The notes beneath the pieces are model-generated. The model made no database searches, had not been told where the DNA came from, and worked only from the letters and a program-made list of their open reading frames with translations. From Verrucomicrobiota bacterium (GTDB lineage Bacteria > Verrucomicrobiota > Verrucomicrobiia > Limisphaerales > JACRJZ01): a DNA stretch of 64,000 nt. A program made the translations under genes and the position numbers. Below, piece after piece: positions 24,984 through 33,197 of this stretch (the stretch's first letter is position 1; each line of letters starts with the position of its first letter). Location: the NCBI GenBank assembly GCA_016219875.1, contig JACRJZ010000041.1, positions 62,001 through 126,000 on the forward strand, given 5' to 3'.

Positions 24984-27728
24984 ATGAAAAACGCCCTACC
25001 GCTTGCCGCCGGCCTCGCTTGGCTGGCCGTTGCCACCGCTCTGGCCCAAAGCCCCGCTGCGCCCAAGCCGCGCGTCGAGCAAGTTGTCGTCGTCTTCAAG
25101 ACCCACTTCGACATCGGCTACACCGACCTGGCCAGCAACGTGGTGAAACGCTACCGCACCACGATGATTGACGACGCGCTCAAGGTCGTGGACCAGAACC
25201 GCGCCCTGCCGCCGGAGCAACAGTTCGCATGGACGATCCCGGGTTGGCCCATGACGAAGATCACCGAGGACTGGCCGGGCCAGACGCCAGAACGGAAGCA
25301 GAAGGTGATGCAAGCGTTCAAGGACGGCCGCTTCGTCGTCCATGCGCTGCCATTCACCACGCACACCGAGACGCTCGAACTCGAAGACCTCGTGCGAGGA
25401 CTGGGGCACGCTTCGCGGCTCTCCCGTGCCGTGGGTCTCGCCTTGCCGCGCGACGCCAAGATGACCGACGTGCCGTGCCATTCGTGGATCATGCCCACGC
25501 TGCTGCGGCACGCGGGCGTGGACTTTCTGCACCTGGGCTGCAACGCCGCCAGCAGTTCACCGCAAGTGCCGCGGCTCTTTTTCTGGGAAGGCCCGGACGG
25601 CTCGCGTCTGCTCACGATGTACACCGCCGAGAGCTACGGCACCGGGCTTGTCCCGCCCGCCGACTGGCCCTTCAAGACGTGGCTTGCGCTCATCCACACC
25701 GGCGACAACCACGGCCCGCCCACGCCCGCTGAAGTGAAGCAACTCCTCGACGAGGCGGTGAAGAAACTGCCCGGCGTGAAAGTGCGGATCGGCCGGCTCT
25801 CCGACTTCGCCGACGGCATTCTGGCGGAAGTGAACGGCCCGCAAGGCACGACCAATTCTGCATTCTACATTCTGAATTCTGCATTTCCTACGATCCCCGT
25901 CGTGCGTGGCGACATGCCGGACACTTGGATTCACGGGCCGATGAGCGATCCGCAAGGCGCGAGCATCGCCCGGCAAACGCGCCCGCTCATCGCGGCGACG
26001 GAATCGCTGAACACGCTTTTGGGCGTGTGGGGCGTGCCAGTGCCGGACCTCGGCGACATCGTGGCGAAGGCTTACGAACAAAGCCTCCTCTACGGCGAAC
26101 ACACCTGGGGCGGCGCGCAGTATTGGGTGACGAAATATGGCGCCGGCACGAAGTGGAGCTACGGCGACGGCTGGAAAGCGGACCACGCCAGCGGGCGCTT
26201 CCAACGCCTCGAAGATTCGTGGGCGGAGCACACCGCCTACATCGAGAAGGCGCGCGAACTAGTCACGCCTTTGTTGGAGCGCGAACTCAAGTCGCTGGCC
26301 CAGGCGGTCAAGGTTGACGGCCAGCGCATCGTGGTCTTTAACCCGCTGCCCTGGAAAACCGACGGCTCCGTCACCCTCTGGCCCGGCGCGCCGGAAATCA
26401 AAGCGCTGAGAGTCGCTGACTCCGATGAGCGAGTGGTCGTCGCACACCACCAGAACGAGTCGATGTCGTTCATCGCTCGCAACGTTCCGCCGCTGGGCTT
26501 CCGCACCTACGTCCCGACCGCCGCCTTCGACGAACCGTCCAAGGTCAGCTTCGATGAGGCTGCTGGCACGATCGAAAGCCCCTTCTTCAAAGTCACGCTC
26601 GACACCAACCGGATGATCCTGCGGTCGGTGATCGACAAGCGTTCGGGGCGTGAACTCGTGGACGCTTCGGCCGCTCAAGGCTTCGGGCAGTACCTTTACG
26701 AACGGTTCGACTCCAACAACGTGGCGGCCTACGTGAAGAGCTACGTCAAGATCAGCGCGGACTGGGCCGTCAATGAACTCGGCAAGCCCAGCATGCCGCC
26801 CGCGAGCCAGCAGGCTTACGCCGCGGATTCGCCGGCCGGGTTCAGGCCGCAGTTTCGGAAAACGGGGGACAGCGCTGAAGTCGTCGGGACGCGCCCGCTT
26901 TCTTCAACCCCGGGACATTCCGTGGCCGTCGTGGTCAAGCTTTCGGCCCACGGGCCTTTTCTGGATTTCTTCCTCACCATCACCAAGCCCGCCGACCCCT
27001 GGCCTGAAGCCGGTTGGCTTTGCCTGCCGTTCAAAGTGGACTTGCCGCAGTTCCGTCTTGGGCGGCCAGGCAGCGTCGTTGATCCGGTCAAGGACATCGT
27101 CCGTGGCGCGAACTACGACCTCTTTGCCATCAACACCGGTGCCGCGATCTTCGATCCCGATGGCCACGGTGTCGGCCTTTGTCCCCTCGACAGCGCACTC
27201 GTCAGTCTCGACCGGCCCGGCTGCTGGCAATACTCGCGCGAGTTCGTGCCGAAGAAGCCGGTCGCGTATGTGAACCTGTTCAACAACCAATGGACGACCA
27301 ACTTCCGCCTGTGGAACAAAGGCACCTGGACGGCGCGCGTGCGCCTCTGGTCGTTCGACCAGTACGATGCCGAGTCGTCGCTCATCACGCCGTCGCTGGC
27401 AACGCGCTTCCCGCTGCAAGCCGCCGTGGTGGACGGCGCGGGCGGAACGTTGCCCGCGAGCCAACGCGGTCTGGAGCTGGCCAACAAAGGCGTGCTCGTC
27501 ACCGCTTTCGGCCCGAACCCGGACGGCCCCGGCACACTGCTGCGCCTGTGGGAACTGGCCGGCCAGTCCGCGCCGTGCCTCGTGCGATTGCCTGGGGGCA
27601 TGAAGGTGCAATCCGTTCAACCCGTCGATTTGCGCGGACGGCCGAACGGCCCGGCCATTCCGGTGAAGGCAGATTCCTTCGAGGTGCCGCTGCGCGCGTT
27701 CGCCCCCGTAAGTTTCACGCTGCGGTAG
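24984..27728 (+). CDS. secreted GH38-like (alpha-mannosidase-type / DUF5054) glycoside hydrolase
   Basis: 914 residues with a signal peptide (LAAGLAWLAVATALAQ). The N-terminal domain opens with FKTHFDIGYTDL, in which His41 and Asp43 match the zinc-binding start of GH38 enzymes. MTDVPCHSWIMP and YGEHTWGGAQYW resemble other family loops, and a long beta-sandwich region follows (~420-914), as in GH38 and DUF5054 proteins. It probably hydrolyses an alpha-mannoside or another alpha-glycoside outside the cytoplasm, but activity is not certain because the GH38 nucleophile was not pinned down. Residues ~290-302 (TNSAFYILNSAFPT) come from a heptamer array inserted in frame. Neighbours are fucosidases and a transporter, so a joint glycan-breakdown role is plausible. 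Confidence 0.8.
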   Translation: MKNALPLAAGLAWLAVATALAQSPAAPKPRVEQVVVVFKTHFDIGYTDLASNVVKRYRTTMIDDALKVVDQNRALPPEQQFAWTIPGWPMTKITEDWPGQTPERKQKVMQAFKDGRFVVHALPFTTHTETLELEDLVRGLGHASRLSRAVGLALPRDAKMTDVPCHSWIMPTLLRHAGVDFLHLGCNAASSSPQVPRLFFWEGPDGSRLLTMYTAESYGTGLVPPADWPFKTWLALIHTGDNHGPPTPAEVKQLLDEAVKKLPGVKVRIGRLSDFADGILAEVNGPQGTTNSAFYILNSAFPTIPVVRGDMPDTWIHGPMSDPQGASIARQTRPLIAATESLNTLLGVWGVPVPDLGDIVAKAYEQSLLYGEHTWGGAQYWVTKYGAGTKWSYGDGWKADHASGRFQRLEDSWAEHTAYIEKARELVTPLLERELKSLAQAVKVDGQRIVVFNPLPWKTDGSVTLWPGAPEIKALRVADSDERVVVAHHQNESMSFIARNVPPLGFRTYVPTAAFDEPSKVSFDEAAGTIESPFFKVTLDTNRMILRSVIDKRSGRELVDASAAQGFGQYLYERFDSNNVAAYVKSYVKISADWAVNELGKPSMPPASQQAYAADSPAGFRPQFRKTGDSAEVVGTRPLSSTPGHSVAVVVKLSAHGPFLDFFLTITKPADPWPEAGWLCLPFKVDLPQFRLGRPGSVVDPVKDIVRGANYDLFAINTGAAIFDPDGHGVGLCPLDSALVSLDRPGCWQYSREFVPKKPVAYVNLFNNQWTTNFRLWNKGTWTARVRLWSFDQYDAESSLITPSLATRFPLQAAVVDGAGGTLPASQRGLELANKGVLVTAFGPNPDGPGTLLRLWELAGQSAPCLVRLPGGMKVQSVQPVDLRGRPNGPAIPVKADSFEVPLRAFAPVSFTLR
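25855..25882. repeat. heptamer array, unit ATTCTGC x4, inside a coding sequence
   Basis: Four 7-bp units (ATTCTGC, ATTCTAC, ATTCTGA, ATTCTGC) plus a partial fifth lie in frame in the GH38-like gene and encode NSAFYILNSAF. Confidence 0.9.
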
Positions 27729-27772
27729 AAACCGTTGTTGTCAGCACTGCGCCGCGGTCCGTTCTCTTGGCC

Positions 27773-28570
27773 ATGCCTGAACTCGCCGAAGTCGAATTCT
27801 ACCGCAAGCAGTGGGACAGCGGTCTGGGCCAGAAGATCGTGGCCGCCAAACTCCATTCCACGAAGCGCGTCTTCCGCGCCACCGACACCCGCGCGATGGC
27901 AGCCTTGCTCCGTGGCGCTGTGTTCCGAGCTTCAGAGGCCCGAGGGAAGCAGATGCTGTTTCAGTTCTCCGGCGGCCTGTGGCTCGGCGTCCACCTCGGC
28001 ATGACAGGAACGCTGCGCGTCGAGCCAGCGGACTTCAAGCCGGGCCGGCACGACCACTTGGTGCTGGCGCAGGCCGGGCGCGCTTTAGTCTTCAACGACC
28101 CGCGGCAGTTTGGGCGAGTGCTCTTCCACCGCGGAGCCACGGCGCCGGATTGGTGGGCACAACTCCCGCCGCCCGTGACGGGCCGGGAATTTACTCTGCC
28201 GGCCATGAACGCTTTCCTGCAGCGCCGCCGCCGTCTGCCCATCAAGGCGGCCTTGCTCTTGCAGGAGAGGTTCCCCGGCATCGGCAACTGGATGGCGGAT
28301 GAAATTCTCTGGCGCGCTCGGATTCATCCGCGCACGCCCGCGGGCCGCATCACCGGCGAGCGGGCAAGGAAGCTTTGGCGGCAAGTGCGTTGGGTGAGCC
28401 GACAAGCGCTGGCGATCATCGGCAAGGATTTCTCCGATCCACCAAAAAGCTGGCTCCTCAACGAGCGATGGAGCCGCGACGGCGTCTGTCCGCTTCACAG
28501 AACTCAGCTCCAACGCGCCACGATTGGTGGGCGGACCACCGCGTGGTGTGGGCAGTGCCAAGGAAGGTGA
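27773..28570 (+). CDS. mutM: Fpg/Nei family DNA glycosylase
   Basis: 265 residues. The mature N-terminus would be PELAEVEFYRK: Pro2 is the Schiff-base nucleophile and Glu3 the proton donor of formamidopyrimidine-DNA glycosylase. The beta-hairpin Lys is in ARGKQML, the H2TH region contains FPGIGNWMADEILWRARIHP, and the zinc finger is C-terminal. That finger reads CPLH...WCGQCQ, so the second of four Cys ligands is His. Base excision repair of oxidised purines, cytoplasmic. The ATG at 27773 is required to place Pro second; the frame is open much further upstream. MutM is favoured over Nei because it starts MPEL, but the distinction is not certain. Confidence 0.9.
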   Translation: MPELAEVEFYRKQWDSGLGQKIVAAKLHSTKRVFRATDTRAMAALLRGAVFRASEARGKQMLFQFSGGLWLGVHLGMTGTLRVEPADFKPGRHDHLVLAQAGRALVFNDPRQFGRVLFHRGATAPDWWAQLPPPVTGREFTLPAMNAFLQRRRRLPIKAALLLQERFPGIGNWMADEILWRARIHPRTPAGRITGERARKLWRQVRWVSRQALAIIGKDFSDPPKSWLLNERWSRDGVCPLHRTQLQRATIGGRTTAWCGQCQGR

Positions 28571-28612
28571 GCCGGTCCGCCAGCGCATCCGCGCTTCATG
28601 GGAGGCCCGTCC

Positions 28613-28720
28613 AAGACCGTAGCAGCCGACGTGGGGAGGCTCACTTCAATTGCCGATTGCGGATTGCAGATTGCAGATTGCTTGCTCGAAGCCTCGTTAC
28701 CTCGGCTGCCGCGAGGTTTT
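28613..28720. repeat. hairpin repeat family 1, copy B, with heptamer array in its loop
   Basis: The left arm (28613-28647, GTAGCAGCCGACGTGGGGAG core) and right arm (28688-28720) pair imperfectly. The loop contains four 7-bp units GATTGCG, GATTGCA, GATTGCA, GATTGCT (28655-28682). It is the most diverged copy of the family and lies upstream of the discoidin-domain fucosidase. Confidence 0.8.
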
Positions 28721-28780
28721 GAAATCGGCTCATTGGTTTATCGGATTGACCTGCGGTGCCGGGCTGTTAATTGAAGCGGC

Positions 28781-30460
28781 ATGAATCGCCACCTTGTGTT
28801 TGCCGCCGCGGCTGCGCTGCTCGCCGCGTTCATTCCACCTTCCACTTCCGTCGCCAGCGAAACTCCCGTCGAGCGTGATGCCCGCCTGGCGTGGTGGCGG
28901 GAAGCGCGCTTCGGGATGTTCATCCACTGGGGCAGCGTCAGTCTGAAGGGCACGGAGATCGGCTGGTCGCGCGGCGGCGAGCGGCGGGGCTACGGCTCGC
29001 AGGGCGACCAGATTCCCGCCGAGGTCTATGACAACCTCTACCGGGAATTCAACCCGACGAAGTTCAGCGCCCGCGAGTGGGTCGCCATCGCCAAGGCGGC
29101 CGGCATGAAATACATGGTCTTCACCAGCCGTCACCACGACGGCTTCAGCATGTTCGACACGAAGGCCAACGACTACAAGATCACCGCGCCCGAAAGCCCC
29201 TTCCGCCGCGACGTGGTCAAGGAACTGGCCGACGCCTGCCACGAGGCGGGACTGCCGTTCGGGGTTTACTACTCGCAGCCGAACTGGCAGCACCCGGACG
29301 CCTTCACGCCGAACCGACACGGGCGCTACCTCGACTACCTCAAGACACAGGTGCGCGAGTTGTGCTCCCACTACGGGCGCTTCGACGTGTTCTGGTTCGA
29401 CGGCCTCGGCAAGTCCGCCCAGGACTGCGACGGCGAAGAACTGGTGAAGATCATCCGCGGACTCCAGCCGCACATCATCATCAACAACCGCACTGGCCTG
29501 CCGGAAGATCACGACACGCCCGAACAGCGCGTGGGCAAGTTCCAGAACGACCGCCCGTGGGAATCGTGCATCACCATCTGCAACCAGTGGGCGTGGAAAC
29601 CGAACGACACCATGAAGTCCCTGCGCCAATGCCTCCAGACGCTCGTCCTCTGCGCAGGCGGCGACGGCAACTTGCTCTTCAACGTCGGTCCCATGCCGAC
29701 GGGCGAAATCGAAGCGCGCCAAGTCGAGCGGCTCAAGGAAATGGGCGCGTGGCTCAAGCTCCACGGCAAGTCGATCTATGGCACGCGCGGTGGCCCCTTC
29801 AAGCCCGGCAAGTGGGGCGCGAGCACACACCTGAGCAGCACCGTTTATCTCCACGTCTTCGGTTGGCCCAACGACACCCTCACGCTGCCGGCCATTCCGG
29901 CGAAGATCGTCTCCAGCAAGCTCCTCAGCGGCGGCCAAGTGGAGGTGAAGCAATCGGACCAAGGCATCACCGTCAGCGTTCCGAAGCAGGACCGCCAGGA
30001 GATCGACACGATCGTCGCGCTGGAACTGGATCAGCCTGCTGGTGGCATCGCCCCCGTCTCCGCCGCTGGCAAAAGCTCACTCGCCGAAGGCAAGAAGGCG
30101 ACGGCCTCGAACGTGTTTCAGAAGCAGTCCCACTATGGCCCCGGCAAAGCCTTCGATGGCGATGAAGACACTCGTTGGGCGACTGACGCCGGCACCAAGC
30201 AGGCCTGGCTGGAAGTCGATCTGAGCCAGCCGCAGACGTTCACCCGCGTGACCATCGACGAATGGGAAGGCGGACATCGCGTGCAGTCCTTCGCGCTTCA
30301 GTTCAAGAGCGGCGACGAGTGGAAGACCTTTCATCAGGGCACGACCCTCGGGTCGAACTGGGAGAAGACCTTCGCCCCGATCACGGCCCAGCAGGTTCGA
30401 CTGAACATCCTGCAAGCCACGGATGGGCCGACGATCAACGAGATGGGGATTGGGCGCTGA
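28781..30460 (+). CDS. GH29 alpha-L-fucosidase with C-terminal F5/8 type C (discoidin) domain
   Basis: 559 residues with a signal peptide (FAAAAALLAAFIPPSTSVAS). GH29 catalytic domain ~25-340: ARLAWWREARFGMFIHWGS, YMVFTSRHHDGFSMFDTK, and the predicted nucleophile Asp207 in VFWFDGLGK. A linker beta domain follows (~340-420). Residues ~430-559 form an F5/8 type C domain (ATASNVFQKQSHYGPGKAFD ... DTRWAT ... INEMGI), a common carbohydrate-binding module. Secreted removal of alpha-L-fucose, with a different subfamily flavour from the two genes further left (Gly-Leu-Gly after the nucleophile). Its last 26 bp overlap the convergent oxidoreductase gene. Confidence 0.95.
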   Translation: MNRHLVFAAAAALLAAFIPPSTSVASETPVERDARLAWWREARFGMFIHWGSVSLKGTEIGWSRGGERRGYGSQGDQIPAEVYDNLYREFNPTKFSAREWVAIAKAAGMKYMVFTSRHHDGFSMFDTKANDYKITAPESPFRRDVVKELADACHEAGLPFGVYYSQPNWQHPDAFTPNRHGRYLDYLKTQVRELCSHYGRFDVFWFDGLGKSAQDCDGEELVKIIRGLQPHIIINNRTGLPEDHDTPEQRVGKFQNDRPWESCITICNQWAWKPNDTMKSLRQCLQTLVLCAGGDGNLLFNVGPMPTGEIEARQVERLKEMGAWLKLHGKSIYGTRGGPFKPGKWGASTHLSSTVYLHVFGWPNDTLTLPAIPAKIVSSKLLSGGQVEVKQSDQGITVSVPKQDRQEIDTIVALELDQPAGGIAPVSAAGKSSLAEGKKATASNVFQKQSHYGPGKAFDGDEDTRWATDAGTKQAWLEVDLSQPQTFTRVTIDEWEGGHRVQSFALQFKSGDEWKTFHQGTTLGSNWEKTFAPITAQQVRLNILQATDGPTINEMGIGR

Positions 30461-31490
30461 CTTGGCGCGTGATCTCGAAGGCCAGGTCCAGCGCCCGCTT
30501 GGCTGCCTCGCCGCTCACCACCGGCGTCCGTTGCGCGCGGACGCACTCGACGAAGCTCTGGAGTTCCAGTTTGAGCGGCTCGTCTTTGGCGATGGGCACC
30601 GGCTCGCGCACGATGCGTTTGCCGCCAAATTCACTCACGATGGCCGAGTCCTTCGCGTGCAGCAGTTTCTTGAGCAGCGAGCTTTCCTGTTCGCCTTCGC
30701 GCGCGACACGGTAAATGAAGCCTTCCTGCGCCCGGTAGTCGAGCGAGATGTAGCTCGTCTGCGCGCCGCCGCTGAAGACGCGAATCTTCCGCATCCGCTC
30801 CGGACTGACGCGGCTGGCGGTGAGGTTGGCTACGCAGCCGTTGGCGAAACGCAGGCGCGCATTGGCGATGTCTTCGGACTTGCTCAGGACGGGAATGCCG
30901 ACCGCATCCAGGCTCACGACCGGCGACTTCACGAACGCGAGCACCACGTCGAGGTCATGGATCATCAGGTCGAGCACAACGCCGATGTCGGTGCTGCGCG
31001 CCGGGTAAGGCGAGAGGCGATGCACCTCGATGAACCGCGGTTCGGTCGCGACTTCCTGCAAGTAACGGAACACCGGGTTGAACCGCTCCACGTGGCCGAC
31101 TTGCAGAACGAGCTGGCGTTGCTGGGCGAGTTGAACCAGTTCCGCCGCTTGCGCGGAGTTGTCGGTCATCGGCTTTTCAACCAGCAGATGTTTCCCCTGT
31201 TGGAGCAGTTTCTTCGCAAGCTCGAAGTGCGTCACCGTGGGCGTGACGAGGCTCAGCGCGTCGCTCGCGGCCGCCGCTTCTTCCAGCGACGCGAACGCTC
31301 GGACCGAATGCTTCTCCGCGATGGCGCGGGCGGCGGGCGCCGCGACATCGAACACGCCGGCGAACTCCACTGCGCCGGTCCTCGCCAACTCGGCGTAGAG
31401 GCGGGCATGTTCCTTGCCCAGCGAACCGGTCCCGATGACGGCGACGCGGACGTGGTGTGAGGCGCTTGTGCTCTGGCTGGTCGTTGTCAC
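30435..31490 (-). CDS. Gfo/Idh/MocA family oxidoreductase
   Basis: 351 residues with a Rossmann start (VRVAVIGTGSLGKEHARLYA) and the family EKP motif in HLLVEKPMTDN. The C-terminal (alpha/beta) domain contains DLMIHDLDVVLAF, with the His that usually serves catalysis. No signal peptide, so it is cytoplasmic. NAD(P)-dependent oxidation or reduction of a sugar or nucleotide sugar is likely. In some Gram-negatives a gene of this type lies by lipid A genes, but nothing here supports that. The 3' end overlaps the fucosidase gene tail to tail by 26 bp. Confidence 0.9.
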   Translation of the reverse strand: MTTTSQSTSASHHVRVAVIGTGSLGKEHARLYAELARTGAVEFAGVFDVAAPAARAIAEKHSVRAFASLEEAAAASDALSLVTPTVTHFELAKKLLQQGKHLLVEKPMTDNSAQAAELVQLAQQRQLVLQVGHVERFNPVFRYLQEVATEPRFIEVHRLSPYPARSTDIGVVLDLMIHDLDVVLAFVKSPVVSLDAVGIPVLSKSEDIANARLRFANGCVANLTASRVSPERMRKIRVFSGGAQTSYISLDYRAQEGFIYRVAREGEQESSLLKKLLHAKDSAIVSEFGGKRIVREPVPIAKDEPLKLELQSFVECVRAQRTPVVSGEAAKRALDLAFEITRQVSAQSPSR

Positions 31491-31550
31491 GGCGCAGAGA
31501 GTGCCAAGGAAAACGAACGGGGCAAGACGGAAGGCAGAACGCCCCCGCCG

Positions 31551-32942
31551 CTACCATCCCGGATCAGGCCGGACGCGCGCTTTGAGGCCCTTCGGCCCGA
31601 CGATATAGACCGGGCTTTCGCCCAACGGCACGGGGAGGCTGCCGGTGCGGACCTTGTTGTAGGTGACGTGGCGTTTCGTGCCGAACACGTCGAAAATGTC
31701 CAGACCCGCTTCGGTGTTGTTCACCCGGATGTAGGCGAAGGGCTTGGGCGTCCACGCCACGATCACGTCTTCGCCTTTCGTCTCGTCGGTGAACACGCAG
31801 GCAAAGAGGTCCGGGCCAAAGGCGTCGTTGCGGACCCACTTCCGGCCTTCCAGCATCCGCGTCATGAACGCGTAGGCATGCCAGGCGTACTTGGGCGTGA
31901 GATCGGCGCGCGCGAGGCCCACCATCTCCGCAGCGTCGAACTGCTGCCAGCCGCCGTCCTTGAGCGTCCACCAGAACACTTTCTCGATCTGGCGCGAGGC
32001 GATGGCCAGCGCGTGGAACCGCACGAGCAAGTCCGCCGAGCGTAGCTCGTTCACGCCGTAAGGATGGATGTGAGTGTTGAAGCACATTTCCGTGACCCAA
32101 AGCGGTTTGGCTGGGCCGAACTGCTCCGTGACTTTCTTCAACGCCGCGGCCTGTTCGAGGAAGCTCATGCGCACGAGCGGGAAGTTGGTCGTGAGTTCCT
32201 TGTGGAAGACTTTCACGTACTGGTCCTGCACCCACCAATCGAACGAGTCCTCCGGAGCGTTGGGATTCCGATACGGATGGAAGCAGAGCACGTCGAAGCA
32301 GTCGTTCGGGACGAGCTTCATCACTTTCTCGGCCCAAAGCACGTCGGCGAACGCCATGTTCAGGCCGAGCACTTTCGCTTTCGGGTTGGCCTCGTGAATG
32401 GCCTTGCCAGACGCGGCAAGCAGGCGGGCATAATGCGCCGCATCGCCGCCGAGGTAGCCGAGGTTTGGTTCGTTCCAGATTTGCCAATGGTTCACCTTGC
32501 CCGCGTAGCGCCGCGCCGCCGTTCTCGCGAACGCCGCGTAGGCCGCCACACCTTCCTCGGTGCGCATGTCGTGGAACTTGGGGTAGTGGCAAAGGTTCCC
32601 GAAGAGGAGCATGCCGCGACGATGACATTGCTCGACGAGCCGGTCGTAGCCGTTCCAGTCATACTCGTCTTTGGTCTTCTCGATGCGGAACCAGGTGAAG
32701 TCCTGCCGGCCCCACTTGATGCCGGCGTCCTGCATGGAGCGGAGGCGGGCGTCAAGATCGGCCGTGTCGGGGCCGAAGGCGGTGTTGATGCCAAATGGCG
32801 ATTCAGGCAGGAGGTTCGTGGCGAATGCCGGCGGCGGCAGCGTGACGGAGAAGGTGTTCTCCGCGGTCTTCTGTTGCGCGCCGTGCGTAGCCAGACTGAG
32901 TCCCAGGAGGACCAGCGATGGAATAAGCAGGATGGGCTTCAT
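31551..32942 (-). CDS. secreted clan GH-A glycoside hydrolase (GH39/GH5-like)
   Basis: 463 residues with a signal peptide (MKPILLIPSLVLLGLSLATH). A TIM-barrel of the clan A type: the acid/base is Glu158 in WQIWNEPN and the probable nucleophile is Glu285 in LWVTEMCFNTH, 127 residues apart, as in the clan. SPFGINTAFG, FHPYRNPNAPEDSFD and EKVFWWTLKDGG also fit retaining beta-glycosidases. It probably attacks a beta-linked polysaccharide or oligosaccharide outside the cell; family (GH39, GH5 or related) is not fixed. The ATG at 32942 gives the signal peptide; a much longer open frame upstream crosses a repeat tract and is not real. Confidence 0.85.
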   Translation of the reverse strand: MKPILLIPSLVLLGLSLATHGAQQKTAENTFSVTLPPPAFATNLLPESPFGINTAFGPDTADLDARLRSMQDAGIKWGRQDFTWFRIEKTKDEYDWNGYDRLVEQCHRRGMLLFGNLCHYPKFHDMRTEEGVAAYAAFARTAARRYAGKVNHWQIWNEPNLGYLGGDAAHYARLLAASGKAIHEANPKAKVLGLNMAFADVLWAEKVMKLVPNDCFDVLCFHPYRNPNAPEDSFDWWVQDQYVKVFHKELTTNFPLVRMSFLEQAAALKKVTEQFGPAKPLWVTEMCFNTHIHPYGVNELRSADLLVRFHALAIASRQIEKVFWWTLKDGGWQQFDAAEMVGLARADLTPKYAWHAYAFMTRMLEGRKWVRNDAFGPDLFACVFTDETKGEDVIVAWTPKPFAYIRVNNTEAGLDIFDVFGTKRHVTYNKVRTGSLPVPLGESPVYIVGPKGLKARVRPDPGW

Positions 32943-33005
32943 GACAGGCGGAGTTGTACCAGCGTGACGGCGGCGAGGAAAGCGGGAAGACAAGAGCGGA
33001 AGACA

Positions 33006-33155
33006 GGACCACGGGACTACGGGACCACCGGACCACGGACCACAGGACCAAAGAAGCCAAGACCGCAGGATCTCGAAACCAGCACCACACTGGCCGCAGC
33101 TTGGTCTTGTAGTCTTGTAGTCTGTAGTCCCGTGGTCCTGCGATCCGTGGTCCTT
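33006..33155. repeat. inverted pair of 7-9 bp unit arrays (GGACCAC / AGTCTTGT)
   Basis: The left tract (33006-33050) holds degenerate units of the GGACCAC type. The right tract (33101-33155) holds AGTCTTGT units, then GGTCCT-type units that are complementary to the left. It lies between the clan A hydrolase and aminotransferase genes, just before the aminotransferase start. Confidence 0.75.
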
Positions 33156-33197
33156 AATGTTGCCTCCCCGCCGGCTTTTCCCTAGTTTGCCCGCGCC

